Part shown: positions 50,656 to 57,791 of the stretch, in pieces
Numbering within the stretch: the first letter of the stretch is position 1
How the letters are laid out: each line of letters opens with the position of its first letter
Assembly: GCA_026391475.1 (NCBI GenBank)
Contig: JAPLED010000120.1
Location: 1-57,791 of the forward strand
Direction of reading: 5' to 3'
Source of the DNA: Bacteroidia bacterium
Lineage (GTDB): Bacteria; Bacteroidota; Bacteroidia; Bacteroidales; VadinHA17
DNA length: 57,791 bases
The notes under the pieces: generated by a model
Told to the model about the DNA's origin: nothing
The model's input: the letters and a program-made list of their open reading frames with translations, nothing else
Database searches by the model: none
Translations under genes and position numbers: made by a program

Positions 50656-50671
50656 GCATGGATTAACAGCT

Positions 50672-51706
50672 ATGGGAAAAAAGGTTCTGATTGTTTTCTT
50701 CTTCAGCATTATAATGTCATCTTCTTTTTCACAAACCGGGGGCGATAATATCTATGAATTCTTAAACCTGACTCATTCCGGGCTTGTTTCCTCTCTTGGT
50801 GGTTCGAATGTTTCCTTACAGGGGAATAACCTGAACCTTGCATATCATAATCCGGCTCTGCTCAATTCCGGAATGAATAAAACTCTGGCGTTAAATTATG
50901 TAAACTATTTTGCCGATATCAATTATGGACTGGTCATGTACTCGCGATCATACCAGAGGACAGGAAATTTTGCAGTCGGTCTGACCTACCTGAATTATGG
51001 TTCGTTTACCGAGACTGATGCTTCGGGGATCATAACCGGCAACTTCAGTGCTGCGGAATATGCCTTTTCAATGATATATTCACATGAGATTGATTCACTT
51101 TTCACAATAGGTGTGAACTTTAAACCAGTACTGTCACATCTTGAGAAATATACCTCATTCGGATTCGCTTTTGATATCGGAGCATCATGGCACAATCGCA
51201 GTAATCTTTTTTCAGCCGGTTTGGTGATTAAAAATGCAGGTTACCAGGTTACAACCTATGCCGGAGAACCACATCAGAAACTGCCTTTTGAGATACAGGC
51301 AGGCGTATCGCAGAGGTTGGCCTATGCACCTCTGCGTTTCTCCTTAACCCTGAAACATCTGGAAAAATTTGACCTTACTCATCAATACACGGAGCCTGCC
51401 TCAACCGGAAATAGCGTTCCTGTTTCATCAGAATTCGTTGAGAACCTCATGAGACATATTATTCTGGGGGCTGAATTGATCCCACATAAGAATTTTTATT
51501 TCTGTGGTGGATACAACTATCAGAGGAGAAGAGAGTTACAGGTGGACTCGAAAGTGTCAACAATTGGATTTTCGTGGGGATTCGGTATTAACACCTCGTG
51601 GCTGGATATTGAGTTTGGCAGGGCAACCTACCATCTTGCAGGATCATCGAACCATGTATCATTGATAATAAGACCAGATAAAATTTATAAAAAATACCGT
51701 AATTAA
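50672..51706 (+). CDS. porQ: Type IX secretion system protein PorQ
   Basis: Outer-membrane barrel protein linked to the Bacteroidota type IX secretion system. The 344-residue protein has a signal peptide, then the family pattern GGDNIYEFLNLTHSGLVSSLGG, LNLAYHNPALLNSGMNKTLALNYVNYFADINYGLVMYSR and beta-strand repeats. PorQ followed by cmk is a conserved pair in this phylum. No T9SS core genes or sorting-domain cargo are in the window. Confidence 0.88.
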   Translation: MGKKVLIVFFFSIIMSSSFSQTGGDNIYEFLNLTHSGLVSSLGGSNVSLQGNNLNLAYHNPALLNSGMNKTLALNYVNYFADINYGLVMYSRSYQRTGNFAVGLTYLNYGSFTETDASGIITGNFSAAEYAFSMIYSHEIDSLFTIGVNFKPVLSHLEKYTSFGFAFDIGASWHNRSNLFSAGLVIKNAGYQVTTYAGEPHQKLPFEIQAGVSQRLAYAPLRFSLTLKHLEKFDLTHQYTEPASTGNSVPVSSEFVENLMRHIILGAELIPHKNFYFCGGYNYQRRRELQVDSKVSTIGFSWGFGINTSWLDIEFGRATYHLAGSSNHVSLIIRPDKIYKKYRN

Positions 51707-51744
51707 ACTTTAAACTTTTGAATTTGTTTCAATAATATTCAGGC

Positions 51745-52440
51745 ATGGAGAAACGACTAATAATAGCAATTGACGGGTATTCATCGTGTGGAAAGAGCAC
51801 TTTTGCAAGATCTATTGCAAAAGAGTTGAACTATATATTTATCGACAGTGGTGCGATGTACCGTGCAGTTACGCTCTATTGCATGAGGAAAGGATTTATT
51901 GGGAAAGGTGGATTGAATATCGGGGGTGTTCTATCGGAGCTAAAAAATATTAAAATTGATTTTATTTATAATCCTTATATTAACGAATATGAGACATTCC
52001 TTAACTCTGAAAATGTTGAGACGGAGATAAGAAGTATTGAAGTATCGGCTCATGTAAGCAGGATAAGCCAGATACAGGAAGTACGTGCACGAATGGTTGA
52101 GTTACAAAGGCAGATAGGTGTTAATAAGGGAATTGTAATGGATGGGAGGGATATTGGAACGGTGGTATTCCCTGATGCTGATATTAAGATTTTCATGACA
52201 GCCTCCGTGGATATCAGGGCCAAAAGAAGGCACGATGAGATGACGGGAAGAGGCATAGTTATTGACTTTGAAGAGATTAAAAGAAATATAATTGCACGCG
52301 ATATTGCTGATGAAAACAGGGATATAAGTCCATTAAGAAGAGCAGATGACGCGATAATCCTCGATAACAGCAGAAAGAGTATTGAAGACCAGATGTTATG
52401 GGTAAAACAGATCATTCAGAAGAAAAAAGATGGAAGTTGA
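51745..52440 (+). CDS. cmk: Cytidylate kinase
   Basis: Phosphorylates CMP and dCMP. The 231-residue protein has the P-loop GYSSCGKST (residues 10-18), SGAMYRAVTLY near 36-46, DGRDIGTVVFPDADIKIFMTAS near 134-155, and the lid with Arg in KRRHDEMTGRG. It overlaps ispH by 11 bp and follows porQ. Confidence 0.95.
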   Translation: MEKRLIIAIDGYSSCGKSTFARSIAKELNYIFIDSGAMYRAVTLYCMRKGFIGKGGLNIGGVLSELKNIKIDFIYNPYINEYETFLNSENVETEIRSIEVSAHVSRISQIQEVRARMVELQRQIGVNKGIVMDGRDIGTVVFPDADIKIFMTASVDIRAKRRHDEMTGRGIVIDFEEIKRNIIARDIADENRDISPLRRADDAIILDNSRKSIEDQMLWVKQIIQKKKDGS

Positions 52441-53305
52441 AATTGATAAACAGTCCGGTTTCTGTTTTGGTGTGCAAAATGCAGTTGAGATTGCAGAAAA
52501 AGCTCTTTTAAGGGGGGAGAAGATCTTTTCACTCGGCCCTATCGTTCATAATGATAAGGAAGTAGAGAGACTTTCAACATTGGGACTTGCCTCCATTGAT
52601 CATGATGAGTTCAGAAAGCTTAAGAATTGCAAAGTGCTTATCAGGGCTCACGGGGAACCGCCTGAAACATATATCACAGCCGAGAAAAATAATATTACGA
52701 TAATTGAGGCTACCTGTCCGATTGTAAAAAGGTTACAGTCAAAAATTAAAGAGACCTGGCTTAAAACAAAAGAGGGCAACGGGCAGGTTGTAATATTCGG
52801 CAAACCTGGTCATGCGGAGGTGGTTGGTTTGCTTGGCCAGATAAATAATGAAGGTATCCTCGTTTCCGGGCCTGACGATTTCCAGAAGATTGATATTACC
52901 AGGCCTGTATATCTTTTTGCTCAAACAACAATGAGTGTTAAAGAGTACAGTAATTTTACAGACATCCTACGTTTTAAGATGGAAGAAAATGGGATATCGG
53001 ACCCTGATATGAATCTGATTATCAATAAAACGATATGTGGTCAGGTCTCAAACAGGGAGCCTCATCTTAAGGCATTCGCCCGAAAACACGACACCATAAT
53101 TTTCGTCAGCGGAAGGGAAAGTTCCAATGGTAAAATGCTCTTTTCTGTTTGCAAAAATATCAATCCTGATACACATTTTGTCTCATCACCTGAAGAGATT
53201 GACAAATCATGGTTTAAAGGGAAAAGATCGGTAGGGATCTGCGGAGCTACTTCCACACCAAAATGGCTTATCGAAAATATACGGGATATCATTTCAAATA
53301 TCTGA
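52430..53305 (+). CDS. ispH: 4-hydroxy-3-methylbut-2-enyl diphosphate reductase
   Basis: Last enzyme of the MEP isoprenoid route, making IPP and DMAPP. The 4Fe-4S cysteines are visible in SGFCFGV (residue 12), IEATCPIV and NKTICGQV. The catalytic EATCP and the AHGEPP motif are also seen. The 291-residue length is normal. Overlap with cmk (11 bp) indicates coupling; a promoter for pfkA lies shortly after the end. Confidence 0.94.
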   Translation: MEVEIDKQSGFCFGVQNAVEIAEKALLRGEKIFSLGPIVHNDKEVERLSTLGLASIDHDEFRKLKNCKVLIRAHGEPPETYITAEKNNITIIEATCPIVKRLQSKIKETWLKTKEGNGQVVIFGKPGHAEVVGLLGQINNEGILVSGPDDFQKIDITRPVYLFAQTTMSVKEYSNFTDILRFKMEENGISDPDMNLIINKTICGQVSNREPHLKAFARKHDTIIFVSGRESSNGKMLFSVCKNINPDTHFVSSPEEIDKSWFKGKRSVGICGATSTPKWLIENIRDIISNI

Positions 53306-53324
53306 CTATAGCAAAGTTCCATCA

Positions 53325-53355
53325 TTTGTAAGGCAAAAAAAATACATTACCTTTG
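53325..53355 (+). promoter_or_regulatory. Promoter of pfkA
   Basis: TTTG (53325-53328), 19-base spacer, TACCTTTG (53348-53355): an exact match to the Bacteroidota -33/-7 consensus, with the start codon 25 bases on. The best promoter in the window. Confidence 0.85.
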
Positions 53356-53380
53356 TGGGCTTATTTTACAATTATTATTT

Positions 53381-54361
53381 ATGGGAAAAGTTAAGAGAAT
53401 CGGGGTGCTGACATCAGGAGGAGATGCCCCCGGCATGAATGCAGCTATACGTGCAGTTGTGCGTACAGCAGTTTATAATGGACTGGAAGTTATTGGCATT
53501 TGCCAGGGATATCAGGGGATGATTGATGCAAACTTCAAACCGCTTCAGTCACAGAGTGTAAGCGATATTATCCAGAAAGGCGGAACAATACTGAAGACTG
53601 CCAGATGTGAGGAGTTTAAGACAACGGAAGGAAGACTTAAAGCTTATAATAATCTTAAGGAAGCCCAAATTGACGGAGTTGTGGTAATTGGGGGAGATGG
53701 ATCATTTACCGGTGCAAGAATATTCAACGAAGAGTATGAAATTCCTTTTGTCGGGATACCCGGAACAATTGATAATGACATATACGGCACTGATTACACA
53801 ATTGGATATGACACAGCTCTTAACACTGTTGTAGAAGCTGTTGATAAGATCAGGGACACAGCCAGCGCTCATAACAGGATGTTTTTTGTTGAAGTGATGG
53901 GTGCAGAGGCAGGGTTCATAGCCCTTTACAGCGGAATAGCTACAGGCGCCGAAGCAATTATCATTCCCGAAATCAAGGGAGAAGCCCGAAACCTGAAAGC
54001 GATGATTGAGTCAGGTAACACACGCAGGAAATCAAGCAATATAATCATTGTTGCAGAAGGTGATGAAGAAGGAGGGGCTTTCGCAATAGCGGAAAAAGTT
54101 AAAGGTGATTTTAAGGATTATGACGTCAGAGTTACAGTACTGGGGCATCTTCAGCGCGGAGGATCTCCATCGGCAATCGACAGGGTTAATGCAAGCCGTC
54201 TTGGACATGCTGCTGTTGAAGCCCTTATAGATGACCAGAAGAGTGTTATGGTTGGAATAATGAATGGTGAGATAACTCTGGTTCCTTTCCGCAGAGCTGT
54301 TAAACTTCATAAAGATGTTAATCACGACCTTGTGGAATTAGCGAAAATATTATCAGTATAG
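53381..54361 (+). CDS. pfkA: 6-phosphofructokinase
   Basis: Commits fructose-6-phosphate to glycolysis using ATP. The 326-residue protein has GVLTSGGDAPGMNAAIRA near residues 8-25, IGGDGSFTGA (ATP/PPi site, with GGDGS favouring ATP use), PGTIDNDIYGTDYTIGYDTA (catalytic Asp), and the allosteric/effector region near GHLQRGGSPSAIDR. Length fits the bacterial ATP-dependent type. Confidence 0.96.
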   Translation: MGKVKRIGVLTSGGDAPGMNAAIRAVVRTAVYNGLEVIGICQGYQGMIDANFKPLQSQSVSDIIQKGGTILKTARCEEFKTTEGRLKAYNNLKEAQIDGVVVIGGDGSFTGARIFNEEYEIPFVGIPGTIDNDIYGTDYTIGYDTALNTVVEAVDKIRDTASAHNRMFFVEVMGAEAGFIALYSGIATGAEAIIIPEIKGEARNLKAMIESGNTRRKSSNIIIVAEGDEEGGAFAIAEKVKGDFKDYDVRVTVLGHLQRGGSPSAIDRVNASRLGHAAVEALIDDQKSVMVGIMNGEITLVPFRRAVKLHKDVNHDLVELAKILSV

Positions 54362-54374
54362 AAAAACACAGGAT

Positions 54375-55496
54375 ATGTCTGCATCAAAAGTCTATTTTAC
54401 CAACCTCAGGGCAAAACCATCACAAAATCTATTAAAAAAGCTTGAAGCACTTGTTGTTAAAGCAGGAATCGATAAAATTGATTTTCAAAGAAAAATAGTA
54501 GCAATTAAAATACATTTCGGAGAACCCGGAAACCTGGCCTACCTGAGGCCTAACTATGCTGCCTGCATTGTAAAATTATTAAAAGCAAGAGAAGCAATCC
54601 CATTCCTAACCGATTGCAATACCCTTTATTATGGCAGGCGCTCCAATGCCCCATCCCATCTGGAGGCTGCTTTTGAAAATGGATATAACCCTCTGGCAAC
54701 AGATTGCCCTGTTATTATCGGTGACGGAATAAAGGGAACCGACTACCGTGAAATTGAATTAAACCTGGAGTATTGCAACTCAGCTAAGATAGGCAGTGCA
54801 ATTGCCGATTCCGATATAATCATTTCAATGAGCCATTTCAAAGGGCACGAGATGACCGGATTTGGCGGGGCGCTGAAAAACCTTGGTATGGGATGTGCAT
54901 CGGTAGGCGGTAAGTTGTTTCTGCATTCCGGCTCTTCACCTGAAATATTTGAAGAGAACTGCACAGGTTGCAGGATATGCCAGAAATATTGCGCCCATGA
55001 TGCTATTGAGGTCGGAAAAGATAAGATAGCACATATTGATTATGTTAAGTGTGTTGGTTGCGGACAATGTGTTGCAGTTTGTCAATATGATTCCGCAAGA
55101 GTTGTATGGCAGAATTCTTCTGAAACAGTCTGTAAGAGAGTTGCGGAATATTCATTGGCCGTTGTAAAAGACAAACCCTCTTTTCATATTAATTTTATAA
55201 TGAATGTCTCGCCCAATTGCGACTGTTGGGGTTATAATGATTATCCCCTGGTTCCTGACCTTGGAATAGCAGCATCATTCGATCCGGTTGCCCTTGACCA
55301 GGCTTGTGCTGACCTGGTTAAAGCAGCTCCTGCACTGCCGGGAAGCAGGATCTGTGATGACCATAAGCATAGTGACATGAAGGGAGAAGACAAATTCAAG
55401 AAGGCACATCCTGATACTTTCTGGCAGGCCGGGCTTGAACATGGAGCAAAAATTGGGTTAGGCAAAACTGAATATGAATTGATAAATGTATCCTGA
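54375..55496 (+). CDS. DUF362 protein with two 4Fe-4S clusters
   Basis: A 373-residue protein: DUF362 domain in the first half (VAIKIHFGEPGNLAYLRPNY and ISMSHFKGHEMTGFGGALKNLGMGCASVGGK) joined to a ferredoxin module, CTGCRICQKYC and CVGCGQCVAVC near residues 195-240, and a C-terminal CDCWGYNDYPLVPDLGIAASFDPVALDQA. The physiological substrate is not established. It is 13 bp after pfkA and overlaps the cation efflux gene by 11 bp. Confidence 0.9.
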   Translation: MSASKVYFTNLRAKPSQNLLKKLEALVVKAGIDKIDFQRKIVAIKIHFGEPGNLAYLRPNYAACIVKLLKAREAIPFLTDCNTLYYGRRSNAPSHLEAAFENGYNPLATDCPVIIGDGIKGTDYREIELNLEYCNSAKIGSAIADSDIIISMSHFKGHEMTGFGGALKNLGMGCASVGGKLFLHSGSSPEIFEENCTGCRICQKYCAHDAIEVGKDKIAHIDYVKCVGCGQCVAVCQYDSARVVWQNSSETVCKRVAEYSLAVVKDKPSFHINFIMNVSPNCDCWGYNDYPLVPDLGIAASFDPVALDQACADLVKAAPALPGSRICDDHKHSDMKGEDKFKKAHPDTFWQAGLEHGAKIGLGKTEYELINVS

Positions 55497-56352
55497 AAAG
55501 CTCATGAATGCTAAAGTTAGTATTGCCCGCCTTTCAATAATCTCCAACACTTTATTGATTATAATGAAGTTAGCTGTTGGGCTTATCAGCGGGTCGGTCA
55601 GTATAATTTCTGAAGCTATTCATTCTTCGATGGACCTTATTGCAGCCATTATTGCATTCCTGTCGGTAATGGTTTCTGATAATCCACCCGATTCGAGGCA
55701 TCCCTACGGACATGGGAAGATTGAAAATATTTCGGGGGTGATTGAAGCCCTGCTTATTTTTGTTGCTGCTATCTGGATTATAATTGAAGCTGTTAAAAAA
55801 CTGTTTGGAGAGAAGATTGAACTGGATTCAATCGCCTTAGGTTCTGTTATAATGCTCGTTTCAGCAATTGTCAATATTATTGTTTCTAGAAGATTATATA
55901 AGGTAGCCCGTGAGACAAATTCTGTAGCTCTGGAAGCTGATGCTCTTCATCTTAAAACTGATGTTTACACTTCGCTCGGAGTGGCTGTGGGTCTGGGTCT
56001 TATAATGGTAACAGGAATTAACTGGTTAGATCCCATTATCGCAATTTTTGTTGCTTTATTTATTATTCGGGAGTCATATCATCTTTTGAAGAGGGCTTTC
56101 ACTCCTCTGCTCGACACAGCTTGGGGAGTTGATGAAATTGAGGAGCTTGAGAAGACATTAAACCGGATGGAAGTGAGCTATCATGATCTACGGACACGTG
56201 TAGCCGGAAACTACCGGTTTATAGATCTGCATATTCAGATACCCGGAGATGTGTCGGTTGGAAATGCTCATAAATATTGCGACAAAATAGAGAATAAACT
56301 CACCAGTAATTATGAGAATCTTGTTGTGACGATTCATGTGGAACCCAGCTAA
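55486..56352 (+). CDS. Cation diffusion facilitator (metal/H+ antiporter)
   Basis: A 288-residue CDF-family protein with six transmembrane helices. Metal site residues are in helix 2 (ISEAIHSSMDLIAA) and helix 5 (LEADALHLKTDVYTS), the classic HxxxD arrangements. The cytoplasmic domain follows from about residue 205 (WGVDEIEELEKTL...). Likely exports Zn2+, Fe2+ or a similar metal; which one is not evident. It overlaps the DUF362 gene and, by 4 bp, the convergent HlyD gene. Confidence 0.92.
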   Translation: MYPEKLMNAKVSIARLSIISNTLLIIMKLAVGLISGSVSIISEAIHSSMDLIAAIIAFLSVMVSDNPPDSRHPYGHGKIENISGVIEALLIFVAAIWIIIEAVKKLFGEKIELDSIALGSVIMLVSAIVNIIVSRRLYKVARETNSVALEADALHLKTDVYTSLGVAVGLGLIMVTGINWLDPIIAIFVALFIIRESYHLLKRAFTPLLDTAWGVDEIEELEKTLNRMEVSYHDLRTRVAGNYRFIDLHIQIPGDVSVGNAHKYCDKIENKLTSNYENLVVTIHVEPS

Positions 56353-57677
56353 AGAATAACTTCAGCTTTTTTCCTGTATCTTTCATACTCAACTTTCTTT
56401 ACTTTTTCACGCTCTTTCAGAACAGGAATAAGATCTTCCCCGGCCAACTTGAATTTTTCAGGTTTTTCAGGGTTATTAAGGTAAAGCATAGTGCCAGGTT
56501 CAAGTCCCTTTTCAATTATTATATTTTTTTCGTTCGACTCTCCAAGGAGAACAACCTGTTTAGTGCCATTTTTTGTAAAGACAAATGGTATACTGTCAAC
56601 TCCTGCCTGAACACATTCAATAGGGATATAAACAGCAGTAGCAAAGGTTTTGATAACTATTTTGTTCCCTGTTGTCATTGAAGGTCTGAATAAAGGATCA
56701 GAACCTTCGATTTTTATCTGCACTTCAAAAACCTTATCATTGGTATTTGGCAGTTTTTCACCAATGTTGGCAACAAAGGATACAAAACCGTTAAAAGCTT
56801 TCCCGGGAAAAGCATCTATGGTTACGTTAACTTTTTGCCCGGCTTTGATTTTACTTACATCAATCTCGTTAACATAGGTCTTGGAGAGCATTGATGAGAG
56901 ATCAGGAAGAGTTGCAACAACCCGGTCCATCGGATTGATAGATGATCCAACCTTTCTTTTATTTCCTCTCCTCTCTCTTTTATAGATAACCATTCCGGAA
57001 GCAGGTGCTGTTACAGTAAACCCGGATAACACCTCTTCAAGATCATTAACTCTCCGGGTTACTCTGGAAATGAAATAATTCTGGTTGTATATATCCGTCC
57101 TGTTCTGTGCTAATCTACGGGTATAGTTCCTTTCTCTCTGTTCGAGTACCCGTTGTGATTTATCGAGTTCAATCTCTGCCTGCCGGATTGTAGTAGGTGG
57201 TTCATATTTTGAATTGCGAAATGTCATTGCAGCTTCTTCAACAATGAATCTCTGGTTTTTAATCTCATCTCTGATATCATTTTGGACTATTGAAGTGTCA
57301 AGTAATCTCATATTCAGGTTTTCCTGAAGTCTTGCAAGTAATTCCTGAACATCCTTTAAGTTATTGTTAAGCTCTGTTCTGTCAAGTGTTGCAACATAGT
57401 CGCCCTCGTTAACTATTGTACCCTCCGGGATAAGGTCTTGTATCCTGATATTAGTCGAACGTATATCTCTACCCTGAGCAAACTCGGGTCCTTTAATGTC
57501 AACTGATTTTTCGGCTATTAATTCGCCTGCTTCCGTTATAGCTATTTCAAATTCCTCGTTTTTAACCTCTGTATATAAAACTGAGGTGTCAGTCTTTGAG
57601 GTAAGTTTGTTGAAAATAAATAATAATGCAAATGTGGCAGCAACAATAATACCTGTAATAATAAATGTTTTTCTCAT
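56349..57677 (-). CDS. HlyD/MacA-like periplasmic adaptor (membrane fusion protein)
   Basis: A 442-residue protein with an N-terminal signal/anchor helix (MRKTFIITGIIVAATFALLFIFN), a lipoyl-like hairpin split by a long coiled coil (about residues 105-215, rich in Gln, Asn, Arg and Glu), then the second lipoyl half FTVTAPASGMVIYKRERRGNKRKVG and a beta-barrel domain (INAGQ-type KAGQKVNVTIDAFPGKAF). It bridges an inner-membrane pump to an outer-membrane channel. The partner genes are not within the window; they may lie downstream or upstream beyond the edge. Confidence 0.88.
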   Translation of the reverse strand: MRKTFIITGIIVAATFALLFIFNKLTSKTDTSVLYTEVKNEEFEIAITEAGELIAEKSVDIKGPEFAQGRDIRSTNIRIQDLIPEGTIVNEGDYVATLDRTELNNNLKDVQELLARLQENLNMRLLDTSIVQNDIRDEIKNQRFIVEEAAMTFRNSKYEPPTTIRQAEIELDKSQRVLEQRERNYTRRLAQNRTDIYNQNYFISRVTRRVNDLEEVLSGFTVTAPASGMVIYKRERRGNKRKVGSSINPMDRVVATLPDLSSMLSKTYVNEIDVSKIKAGQKVNVTIDAFPGKAFNGFVSFVANIGEKLPNTNDKVFEVQIKIEGSDPLFRPSMTTGNKIVIKTFATAVYIPIECVQAGVDSIPFVFTKNGTKQVVLLGESNEKNIIIEKGLEPGTMLYLNNPEKPEKFKLAGEDLIPVLKEREKVKKVEYERYRKKAEVIL

Positions 57678-57791
57678 TTTCTAAACCCTAATCTAAACTC
57701 AGCATATACTAAAATTATTCCGACGCGAAATTATTAAAAATAAAACCATGACATATCCGCTAATTAATATTTAACAACTATTAACATCTGG

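Overview
This window is a chromosomal segment from a member of the Bacteroidota, most likely class Bacteroidia; no rRNA gene is present, so genus cannot be set. Evidence: a PorQ-type secretion protein next to cmk, a DUF4492 protein ahead of cydAB, parA-parB followed by a DUF5683-like signal peptide, a zinc-free type B L31, a DUF5777-like barrel, and promoters of the TTTG / TAnnTTTG type (best example ahead of pfkA). The cell appears to combine low-oxygen respiration (cytochrome bd, flavodiiron protein) with c-type cytochromes, beta-oxidation and glycolysis.

Layout. 1-4.4 kb: end of a DUF5683-like gene, parB, parA, a lipid kinase and a glutaminyl cyclase lipoprotein. 4.4-15.5 kb: phosphatidylethanolamine synthesis (pssA, psd, cdsA), cydAB, an AI-2E family membrane protein, a small heat-shock protein, a flavodiiron protein, ftsH and rsfS. 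15.7-24.4 kb: birA, pyrE, a Nudix hydrolase, coaD, lon, rpmE, an acetyltransferase-like protein and a polysaccharide flippase.

24.6-30.1 kb: a 5.4 kb integrated element in the 3' end of tRNA-His. It is bounded by an exact 15-bp repeat of the tRNA end and carries a tyrosine integrase, clustered TGCGCCAA motifs just inside both ends, an AAA_14/DUF4143 ATPase between imperfect direct repeats, an MNT/HEPN toxin-antitoxin pair with a truncated HEPN, a 40-bp perfect palindrome, an overlapping pair of small unknown genes (Cys/His-rich and single-TM), and divergent HTH regulators around a 15-bp inverted operator.

30.1-42.2 kb: a cytochrome c module. It holds a fused CcsBA maturation protein, a Crp/Fnr regulator, a hexaheme lipoprotein with a collagen-like stalk, and an eight-gene operon: monoheme lipoprotein, outer-membrane barrel, heptaheme cytochrome, cytochrome b, four-cluster Fe-S protein, NrfD-like protein, Ig-like membrane protein and monoheme cytochrome. 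No molybdopterin subunit is present, so this looks like a quinone/cytochrome c oxidoreductase with a possible route to the outer membrane. The hexaheme gene and the operon share a composite TGAT-N4-ATCA operator with the same half-site spacing, orientation and distance to the start codon.

42.4-57.8 kb: an M48 lipoprotein protease; an acyl-CoA dehydrogenase with EtfBA and a two-piece ETF:menaquinone oxidoreductase; an EamA transporter; then porQ, cmk, ispH, pfkA, a DUF362 ferredoxin, a cation efflux protein and an HlyD-type adaptor. Several intergenic spaces hold short dispersed or hairpin-rich repeats.
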